From Oscillospiraceae bacterium (GTDB taxonomy: Bacteria; Bacillota_A; Clostridia; Oscillospirales; Oscillospiraceae): a stretch of DNA of 6,319 nucleotides. Of this stretch, positions 1 to 4,777 are shown piece by piece (positions within the stretch are counted from its first letter, which is position 1; each line of letters starts with the position of its first letter). Under the pieces are notes generated by a model. It worked only from the letters and a program-made list of their open reading frames with translations. It did not search any database and was not told where the DNA came from. The stretch spans positions 1 through 6,319 of the forward strand of contig SVLG01000085.1 of the NCBI GenBank assembly GCA_015068055.1, written 5' to 3'. Both the position numbers and the translations under genes were made by a program.

Positions 1-37
1 CCCAGGTCGCAATTATAAATTGCTCCCCGCTTTGGCT

Positions 38-62
38 AAAAATATGCCACCGGCATATTTTT
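38..62. repeat. AT-rich perfect inverted repeat, terminator-like hairpin
   Basis: AAAAATATGCC (38-48) and GGCATATTTTT (52-62) are perfect 11-bp complementary arms around a three-base loop. The ends are A and T tracts, so on either strand it could act as a weak terminator. It could equally be part of the local repeat cluster. A smaller palindrome, GCAATT-ATA-AATTGC, lies at 9-23, and CCCCC-AT-AGGGGG at 74-86. Positions 1-122 otherwise show nothing gene-like. Confidence 0.6.
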
Positions 63-122
63 GACGCGTCGCGCCCCCATAGGGGGAGCCAAGATTTGGG
101 GATATTTGTATCCGACCTTTCC

Positions 123-191
123 GGGCGCTTCATGAAGCGCCCCTACAAAAGCGTATCGAACCGGCCCTGTAGGGGCGATTCACGAATCGCC
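123..191. repeat. Pair of inverted CCCCTACA-tagged palindromes
   Basis: Two related short elements face each other. The first (123-147) is a perfect 20-bp palindrome, GGGCGCTTCATGAAGCGCCC, followed by CTACA. The second (168-191) is TGTAGGGGCGATTC, two bases, then GAATCGCC. The second matches the reverse complement of the first except in the palindrome core, where GCTTC is replaced by GATTC. Compensating changes on both arms (GCTTC/GAAGC versus GATTC/GAATC) keep each able to fold. This suggests a dispersed, structure-conserving intergenic repeat family rather than a gene. Its copy number in the genome cannot be judged from this window. Confidence 0.75.
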
Positions 192-299
192 TGCTGCCCC
201 GCCACAAATGTCATTCCGAACGGATGTGAGGAATCTTTTCAGATCCTTCGTCGCTGCGCTCCTCAGGATGACAGCGGGATGGGAAAGGCGTCCCCTACA
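168..299. repeat. Possible MITE-like unit bounded by TGTAGGGG and CCCCTACA
   Basis: The GTCATTCC hairpin is enclosed by inverted octamers, TGTAGGGG at 168-175 and CCCCTACA at 292-299, giving a unit of about 132 bp that ends just upstream of the terminator. Terminal inverted repeats around non-coding, hairpin-rich DNA are typical of small non-autonomous elements. No clear target-site duplication is seen, so this may instead be a chance juxtaposition of separate repeats. Confidence 0.4.
207..274. repeat. Hairpin repeat of the GTCATTCC...AGGATGAC type
   Basis: This segment folds as one long imperfect hairpin. The outer arms are GTCATTC (210-216) and GGATGAC (266-272), seven pairs including one T-G. 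The inner arms GAGGAATCT (228-236) and AGATCCTTC (241-249) pair across a four-base TTTC loop with one mismatch. The sequence style resembles intergenic repeats I have seen in many bacterial genomes, but that is from memory. No coding potential is evident. Confidence 0.65.
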
Positions 300-301
300 A
301 T

Positions 302-336
302 AAAAAAGGAGCCGTCCTGTGACAGCTCCCTTTTTT
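302..336 (-). terminator. Intrinsic terminator at the end of the operon (probably bidirectional)
   Basis: Directly after the corrinoid gene the minus strand has A6, then GGGAGC, an 11-12 nt loop, GGCTCC and T6. The stem can be extended by the flanking A and T tracts. The T-tract following the GC stem is the standard rho-independent form. The same bases on the plus strand also end in T6 (331-336), so it could stop transcription arriving from the left as well. Confidence 0.9.
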
Positions 337-965
337 CAGCTTATGAGTTCCACCGCTTTTTGGGCGGCGGCGGCGGCATCTTCGGTGTAGGCGTCGGCGC
401 CGATGACGCGGGCGTATTCCTCCGTGACGGGGGTGCCCCCCACCATGATCTTCAGATCCTCCCGGAGCCCGGCGGCACGAATGGCCTCCACGGTCTTTTT
501 CAGAGACTGCAGCGTGGTTGTCAGCAGGGCCGAGATGCCCACCAGACGGCAATCGGGGTTCTGGCGCAGAGCCTCAATGAAGCGCTCAGCGGACACATCC
601 ACCCCCAGGTCGATCACCCGGAAGCCGGAGGCCTCCAGCATCACCGCCACGATGTTCTTGCCGATGTCGTGGAGGTCGCCCTTAACCGTGCCCAGAATGT
701 ACACCCCCCGATCCAGGGCCTTGTTCTCCATATACAGGGGCTTGAGCACATTGACCCCCCGCTGGATGGTCATGGCGGCAATGAGCATCTCGGAGATGAA
801 AATCTCCTTTTTCTGGAAGCGCTCACCCACATAGCTCAGAGCCCGGACCATGTCGTCCAGCACCGCGTCGGGGCTGGTGCCGGCGTCCAGCGCCTCCTGC
901 ACCGCCTCTTCAATGGCTTTCAGGTCACCGGACTCCACCAGTTTTGTGAGATTCGTTTTGGCCAT
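336..965 (-). CDS. Corrinoid (cobalamin-binding) protein of methyltransferase systems
   Basis: This 209-residue protein resembles the small corrinoid proteins MtmC/MtbC/MttC, which carry a methyl group on cobalt between a substrate-specific methyltransferase and an acceptor such as THF. The N-terminal helical cap domain (about 1-88) resembles the B12-binding-2 domain of methionine synthase. The Rossmann-like B12 domain follows, with the signature DLHDIG at 97-102 (D-x-H-x-x-G, with H99 the expected lower cobalt ligand), the GISALLTTT strand at 143-151 (S-x-L) and the nucleotide-loop glycines VGGTPV at 175-180. The length fits the family. The start at 965 is set by AAGGAGG 8 nt upstream (973-980 region); the in-frame start at 1037 adds 24 residues inside the cyclo-ligase gene. 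It lies 23 bp after the cyclo-ligase and is the last gene before a terminator. No methyltransferase or corrinoid reactivase is adjacent, so its methyl donor is unknown. The folate setting makes THF the natural partner. Confidence 0.9.
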   Translation of the reverse strand: MAKTNLTKLVESGDLKAIEEAVQEALDAGTSPDAVLDDMVRALSYVGERFQKKEIFISEMLIAAMTIQRGVNVLKPLYMENKALDRGVYILGTVKGDLHDIGKNIVAVMLEASGFRVIDLGVDVSAERFIEALRQNPDCRLVGISALLTTTLQSLKKTVEAIRAAGLREDLKIMVGGTPVTEEYARVIGADAYTEDAAAAAQKAVELIS

Positions 966-988
966 CCGGTCACCCTCCTTGTCATTCT

Positions 989-1552
989 TCAATACCAGCG
1001 CTCTTCCGTGGCCACCGCGTCCATGGCCACATCCCAAGGCTGCACATCGGGCACGGGGTCAAGCTTTTGCAGCTCGTAGGCCGCGGCAATGGCCGTGGCC
1101 TTAGGACACTTGGGCAGATAGCGGTCGTAATAGCCGCCGCCCCAGCCCAGACGCATGCGGCTTTCGTCAAAGCCCACGCAGGGGGCAATGACCAGGTCAA
1201 ACTCCTCGGGGCTGAGCTTCTTCGAGCGGCTCTCATCCGGAGAGGTAATGCCGTACTGGCCCACCAGCCATGCCTCGTCGCTTTCGGGCACGAAAGCCTC
1301 CATGCGGCCCTGGCCGTAGGTGATGGGGAAGGCCACAGTCTTGCCCTGTTCTTTCGCCCAGGCGTGGAACACGCTGAGATCCACTTCCCCGGCAAAGGCC
1401 ATATAGGACATGATCACCTGTGCCTTCTGTACGGCGGGGTGCTCTATGATCCGGCGGCTGATGGCCTCCCCCAGACGGGCGCGGTCCTCCTCGCTGAGTG
1501 CCCGGCGGGCAGCGGCGATGCCGCTGCGAACTTTCTTCTTATCCACTTCCAT
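989..1552 (-). CDS. 5-formyltetrahydrofolate cyclo-ligase (MTHFS)
   Basis: This 187-residue cytosolic enzyme of the 5-FTHF cyclo-ligase family uses ATP to convert 5-formyl-THF (folinic acid) to 5,10-methenyl-THF, returning a storage or inhibitory folate to the pool used by FolD. The family motif RLGWGGGYYDRYL is at residues 134-146. Other expected elements are the N-terminal basic helix (KKKVRSGIAAARRALS, 5-20), a Y..F.GEVDL strand (50-59), AFPITYGQGRMEAFVP (74-89), GITSPDE (101-107), FDLVIAPCVGFDE (118-130) and a C-terminal MDAVATEERW. The start at 1552 is set by an AAAGGAG site 8 nt upstream, at 1561-1567. That site overlaps the folC2 stop, with a 14-bp gap between the genes. The longer in-frame start at 1720 would only translate folC2 antisense. 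The gene lacks an ATGA overlap, so it may be translated independently of the riboswitch-controlled pair. Confidence 0.94.
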   Translation of the reverse strand: MEVDKKKVRSGIAAARRALSEEDRARLGEAISRRIIEHPAVQKAQVIMSYMAFAGEVDLSVFHAWAKEQGKTVAFPITYGQGRMEAFVPESDEAWLVGQYGITSPDESRSKKLSPEEFDLVIAPCVGFDESRMRLGWGGGYYDRYLPKCPKATAIAAAYELQKLDPVPDVQPWDVAMDAVATEERWY

Positions 1553-1566
1553 GATGCCGTCTCCTT

Positions 1567-2829
1567 TCAAAGCTCGGCCGCTGCCATGCGGATCTCCGCG
1601 GCCATGTACAGGCTGCCGCAGGCCACCGTTGGGCCGTCTCCGGCCAGCTCCACTGCGCGGCGAACGCCCTCGGCCACGGTGTCGGCCATTTCCGCCTCGC
1701 AGCCCAGACTCTGAAGCCACGCAGCAAAATCACCGGCGGGAAGAGCCCGGTCATTTTTCGGCGTGACACAGACAAAACAGCGGGCGAAGGGCCGCACCAG
1801 CTCAATCATCCTGTCGTATTCCTTATCGGCCATGACCCCCATGAGGAACACGGCCTTCTCCCCGGAGAGAAAGCCGGTGAGATTCTCCGCCAGGGTCTCC
1901 ATGCACTGGGGGTTGTGGGCCCCATCCAGCAGGAACAGCGGCTCACGGCGGAGCACTTCCAGCCGTGCGGGCCAGCGCACGGCGGCGAGAGCGTCGGCCA
2001 CCCGCTCCCGGGGCAAATCCCAGCCCCGGAGCCGCAGCTGCTCCACGCACTCCAGCACCATGACGGCGTTGCTCCGCTGGTGGCTCCCGGCCAGATGCAG
2101 CGTCAGTTCGGGGTAGTCCCCCCAGACAAAGCGCTGCCGCTCCAGCGTGCTCTCCCGCAGTTCCAGAGCCTCTGTCCGGGCCCGCTGCCGGGAAACATGC
2201 CTCTCGGCGCAGACGGCGTCAAACACCGCCTCCACCCCGGCCGCTGCCGGGTAGGTGACGGCGGCACAGCCGCTTTTGATGATACCCGCCTTTTCAAAGG
2301 CGATTTTTTCGATGGTATCCCCCAGTTCCCGGGTGTGCTCCAGAGCAATGTTGCCGATCATGGCAACCTCCGGGGCGGGGATCACATTGGTGGCGTCCAG
2401 ACGGCCGCCCATCCCCACCTCCAGCACCACAATGTCGCAGCGCTGCCGGTGGAAATACTCAAACATCATGGCGGTGGTGATCTCAAACTCCGTGGGGATG
2501 TCCTCCATCCCCATGGCCACCTGCCGCACGGACTCCGCCAGAGCCGCGAGAGTCTCATCGTCGATCTCCGCCCCGTCGATGCGGTAGCGCTCGTTGAGCC
2601 GCAGCAGCTGGGGGGAGGTGTACATGCCGGTTTTATACCCGCAGCCGCTGAGAATGGCCGCAAGCATGGCGCACATGGAGCCTTTGCCGTTGCTGCCGGC
2701 CACATGGACATAGCGGAGCTTGTTCTGGGGATCTCCCATGCGCCGGAGCAGCTCCACGAGCCGCTCCAGCCCCAGCACACTGCCCGGGCGGCAGATTTGC
2801 TGGATTGTATCCAGGGAGTCTCCGCTCAT
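1567..2829 (-). CDS. folC: Folylpolyglutamate synthase / dihydrofolate synthase family, second copy (FolC2)
   Basis: This is a second 420-residue FolC paralogue, equal in length to the copy upstream but clearly diverged. Motifs are the N-terminal LGLERLVELLRRMGDPQ (19-35), P-loop GSNGKGS (45-51), TSPQ (71-74), FEITTA (115-120), the canonical EVGMGGRLDATN (137-148), LEHT (163-166), KAGIIKSG (180-187), HQRSNAVMVLE (250-260), WPARLEV (286-292) and the canonical LDGAHNPQ (301-308). This copy therefore keeps the family residues that are altered in FolC1. The start at 2829 is preferred because it makes ATGA overlap with the folT stop and is preceded by AGGTGG at 2834-2839. The longer in-frame start at 2913 would add 28 residues from antisense folT sequence. 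Coupling to folT places its synthesis under the same THF switch, so uptake and polyglutamate trapping would rise and fall together. DHFS versus FPGS activity is not decidable from sequence. Confidence 0.92.
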   Translation of the reverse strand: MSGDSLDTIQQICRPGSVLGLERLVELLRRMGDPQNKLRYVHVAGSNGKGSMCAMLAAILSGCGYKTGMYTSPQLLRLNERYRIDGAEIDDETLAALAESVRQVAMGMEDIPTEFEITTAMMFEYFHRQRCDIVVLEVGMGGRLDATNVIPAPEVAMIGNIALEHTRELGDTIEKIAFEKAGIIKSGCAAVTYPAAAGVEAVFDAVCAERHVSRQRARTEALELRESTLERQRFVWGDYPELTLHLAGSHQRSNAVMVLECVEQLRLRGWDLPRERVADALAAVRWPARLEVLRREPLFLLDGAHNPQCMETLAENLTGFLSGEKAVFLMGVMADKEYDRMIELVRPFARCFVCVTPKNDRALPAGDFAAWLQSLGCEAEMADTVAEGVRRAVELAGDGPTVACGSLYMAAEIRMAAAEL

Positions 2830-3338
2830 GCCGCCACCTGCTTCCAGCGGCGCTGGAGCGTCCGGCCGATGACGCCGATGACCACAAACTGCACCAGAAG
2901 CAGCACCAGGCACTGCACGATGCGGGTCGCCATCAGGGGCCAGAAGGGGGAACCGTAGAGCACGGAGATCCAGTAGGTGTTCAAAAAGAGGCCCAGCACC
3001 AGCTGGTTAATGGCCACCGCCGCGCCGATGCGCAGGGGGCTGCGCTTTTTGTACAGAAACACACCCAGCACGCCGCCGGTGAGGAAGGCCGTGAGGGTAA
3101 AGCCGGGGAAATAGGGCCCGATGGGGAACAAAATCGCCCCCAGAAAATCGCCCAGAGCCGCCACAAGGGCGCCGCCCAGGGGGCCATAGAGCATGGCCGC
3201 CACAGCAACGGGCACAAAGTTAAAGCCGATCTTGATGTTCCAGGCGTTGATGGACAAAAACCGGGACAGAACGATTTCCATAGCCAGAAGCAGACCCATG
3301 GTCACAAGGGTCCGGGTGTTAAAGGTCTTACCTTTCAT
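2826..3338 (-). CDS. folT: Folate-family ECF transporter S component (FolT-like)
   Basis: This 170-residue integral membrane protein is the substrate-binding S component of an energy-coupling factor (ECF) vitamin transporter. It resembles the folate family in length and in the motif LSRFLSI (24-30) followed by WNIKIGFNFVPVAVAAMLYGP (33-53), then GDFLGAILFPIGPYFPG (63-79) and TAFLTGG (83-89). About six hydrophobic segments are visible. The C-terminal tail RTLQRRWKQ is basic and presumably cytoplasmic. It should bind folate outside the cell and work with the shared EcfT/EcfA/EcfA' module, which is not in this window. The start at 3338 follows an AAAGGAG site (3351-3357) located 12 nt upstream inside the riboswitch hairpin, so the THF riboswitch controls its translation. 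The stop overlaps the second folC start as ATGA. Folate specificity is supported independently by the riboswitch and by flanking folC genes. Confidence 0.93.
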   Translation of the reverse strand: MKGKTFNTRTLVTMGLLLAMEIVLSRFLSINAWNIKIGFNFVPVAVAAMLYGPLGGALVAALGDFLGAILFPIGPYFPGFTLTAFLTGGVLGVFLYKKRSPLRIGAAVAINQLVLGLFLNTYWISVLYGSPFWPLMATRIVQCLVLLLVQFVVIGVIGRTLQRRWKQVAA

Positions 3339-3350
3339 GTGTATTCAATT

Positions 3351-3415
3351 CTCCTTTCGTGGGTCACACAGGTGACAGTTGCCACGAAAGGAGACTCATT
3401 CGCTCCTTAAGTGGC
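3351..3415 (-). promoter_or_regulatory. Riboswitch expression platform: folT RBS-sequestering hairpin with competing strand
   Basis: Three segments lie between the aptamer and the folT start on the minus strand. Segment A (3415-3403) reads GCCACTTAAGGAG. Segment B (3393-3381) reads CTCCTTTCGTGGC. Segment C (3362-3351) reads CCACGAAAGGAG and contains the folT Shine-Dalgarno site. B and C form a perfect 12-bp stem (3382-3393 with 3351-3362), capped by an inner 5-bp GTCAC/GTGAC helix (3372-3376 with 3363-3367). B can instead pair with A over 13 positions with two mismatches. A overlaps the 3' strand of aptamer helix P1 by four bases. THF binding should stabilise P1, disrupt A:B, free B to hide the Shine-Dalgarno site and turn folT translation off. 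No U-tract follows the hairpin, so control looks translational rather than by termination. Confidence 0.85.
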
Positions 3416-3512
3416 AGCGGACGCGGAAACAGCACCGCACACTATTTTCGTGCTTCGTCCGAAGGCAACTTCCCATCCTCCGGCACTTAACGCGCTGAAT
3501 CCTACTCTGTCA
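3412..3512 (-). promoter_or_regulatory. THF (tetrahydrofolate) riboswitch aptamer
   Basis: On the minus strand the RNA contains, in order, GAGUAG, GCGUUAAGUG, AUGGGAAGUUG, ACGAAGC, GUGCGGUG and CGUCCGCUG. This is the arrangement I know for the THF riboswitch class found upstream of folT in Firmicutes. The helices can be assigned. P1 is 3507-3512 with 3412-3417 (UGACAG/CUGCCA, one A-C mismatch). P2 is 3494-3502 with 3425-3433 (nine positions, two U-U mismatches). P3 is 3477-3483 with 3459-3465 (CCGGAGG/CCUUCGG, seven pairs including one G-U), closing an 11-nt loop. The pseudoknot of this class, between the P3 loop (GGAAG, 3469-3473) and the 2/1 junction (CGUCC, 3419-3423), keeps four of five pairs. 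It directly precedes a folate transporter gene, the typical target. No covariance search was possible; identification is by recalled consensus plus pairing. Confidence 0.92.
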
Positions 3513-3514
3513 GT

Positions 3515-4777
3515 TCAGGAAAAGTGACTGCGCACCTCTCCTGCCAGATACAGCGAGCCGACGCAGCAGACCACGCCGTCTTTTCCCGCCATTTCTCTGG
3601 ATTTTTCAATGCCCTCCTGTATGCTTTGGCAGGGATGGGCCTCCTTGCCCAGCCGCCGCAGCACCACCGCCAGTTCCTCCGCGCCCATGGCCCGGGGGGA
3701 GTTGGGCGTGACGGTGACATACTCGCTGCCCGCCTCGCCAAGCAGCGACGCCATTTCCCCTACGTCTTTATCCGCCAGCACGCCGGTGAGAAACACCACG
3801 CGCCTGCCCGGCAGGAGGGTACGCAGTCCCTCTCTCACCGCTTCCAGACACTGGGGGTTGTGGCCGCCGTCGATGATAAAGACGGGGTGGCGATCCACCA
3901 CTTCAAAGCGGACCGGCCATTTTACCTGCCGGAGTCCCCGGCGAACGGGTTCTTCGCCGATGTTCCAGCCCTTTTGCCGCAGCACCTCCACCGCGGTGAG
4001 GGCCACCGTGGCATTGCGCTGCTGATGCTCTCCCGCCAGAGGCAGGAAGAGCGCCTTGTATTCCGCCGCGTCGAAGGTCTGCCCCTCAATGCTTACGGAC
4101 AGGGAGCGGATGCTCCCGAAAGCGGGTTTATGAAGTCTGGCGCCCTTTTCCGCGCAGACTTCCTCGAACACCGTCTCCGCCGCCGGGTCACCCCGGTAGA
4201 CCACCACATCGCAGCCGGGCTTAATGATGCCCGCCTTGCACCGGGCCACCGCCGGGATGGTGTTCCCCAGCAGGGCCGTGTGGTCCAGACCGATGTTCAT
4301 AATGACGGCGCACTCCGGCGCCGGGATGATGTTGGTGGCGTCAAATTCGCCTCCCAGGCCCACCTCCAGCACCACGATGTCGCAGTGCTGCCGGGCAAAG
4401 TACGTAAAGCCGATAGCCGTAATGAGCTCAAACTCGTTCACCGGCTCTTCCATGGCCTCGGCATGGGGCCGGACAAATTCCGTGATCTCTGCCAGTTCCT
4501 CATCAGAGATGGGCACGCCGTTCACCTGCATCCGTTCCCCGAAATGGAGAATGTGGGGGGAGGTGAAAAGGCCGGTTTTGTACCCCGCCTGCTGCAGAAT
4601 GGACGCCAGCATGGCGCAGGTGCTGCCCTTGCCGTTGGTGCCTGCCACATGGATGTACTTTGTCTCCAAATGGGGGTTGCCCAGCCTGTTCATCAGATCG
4701 TTGATCCGATGCAGGCTGGGCTGAGTTTGATGCAGCCAATATGTATCAATGTATTCAACTGCTTCTTTACCGGTCAT
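3515..4777 (-). CDS. folC: Folylpolyglutamate synthase / dihydrofolate synthase family, first copy (FolC1)
   Basis: This 420-residue Mur-ligase-type cytosolic enzyme uses ATP to add glutamate to folates (FPGS) or to dihydropteroate (DHFS). Motifs in order are the P-loop GTNGKGS (46-52), TSPH (72-75), FELITA (117-121 region), EVGLGGEFDATN (138-149), GLDHT (163-167), KAGIIKPG (181-188, with the lysine usually carbamylated in this superfamily), HQQRNATVAL (251-260), WPVRFEV (287-293), IDGGHNPQ (302-309) and GSLYLAGEV (407-415). The start at 4777 is chosen because it gives ATGA overlap with the FNT stop and the usual family N-terminus, and an AAAAGGA site lies just upstream. The in-frame start at 4903 would add 42 unrelated residues from the antisense of the FNT gene. 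Two positions are unusual: the usual GGRLDATN arginine is glutamate, and DGAHNP reads DGGHNP. The stop codon is 2 nt from the THF aptamer. Polyglutamylation retains folate in the cell. Whether this copy is FPGS, DHFS or both cannot be decided here. Confidence 0.93.
   Translation of the reverse strand: MTGKEAVEYIDTYWLHQTQPSLHRINDLMNRLGNPHLETKYIHVAGTNGKGSTCAMLASILQQAGYKTGLFTSPHILHFGERMQVNGVPISDEELAEITEFVRPHAEAMEEPVNEFELITAIGFTYFARQHCDIVVLEVGLGGEFDATNIIPAPECAVIMNIGLDHTALLGNTIPAVARCKAGIIKPGCDVVVYRGDPAAETVFEEVCAEKGARLHKPAFGSIRSLSVSIEGQTFDAAEYKALFLPLAGEHQQRNATVALTAVEVLRQKGWNIGEEPVRRGLRQVKWPVRFEVVDRHPVFIIDGGHNPQCLEAVREGLRTLLPGRRVVFLTGVLADKDVGEMASLLGEAGSEYVTVTPNSPRAMGAEELAVVLRRLGKEAHPCQSIQEGIEKSREMAGKDGVVCCVGSLYLAGEVRSHFS

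Noticed and set aside
123..299. CRISPR array
   Set aside because: The repeats are palindromes in opposite orientations with irregular spacing and only two or three partial copies, with no uniform spacers.
336..965. Corrinoid protein as a fragment of methionine synthase MetH
   Set aside because: It has a complete cap plus B12 domain with its own ribosome binding site and a stop before a terminator, and its length matches stand-alone corrinoid carriers, so it is not a broken MetH.
96..1079. Long plus-strand open frame of 327 codons
   Set aside because: It runs through the repeat region and antisense to the corrinoid gene; its translation shows no family motifs and no ribosome binding site, while the minus strand has the DLHDIG domain.
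3351..3393. The 12-bp leader hairpin as an intrinsic terminator
   Set aside because: It is followed by AATTGAATACACATG with no U-tract and contains the folT Shine-Dalgarno site, so RBS sequestration explains it better.
3339..3514. A small gene or T-box leader in the gap between folC1 and folT
   Set aside because: No start with ribosome binding site and family-like product is seen, and no T-box sequence; the THF aptamer and platform account for essentially the whole gap.
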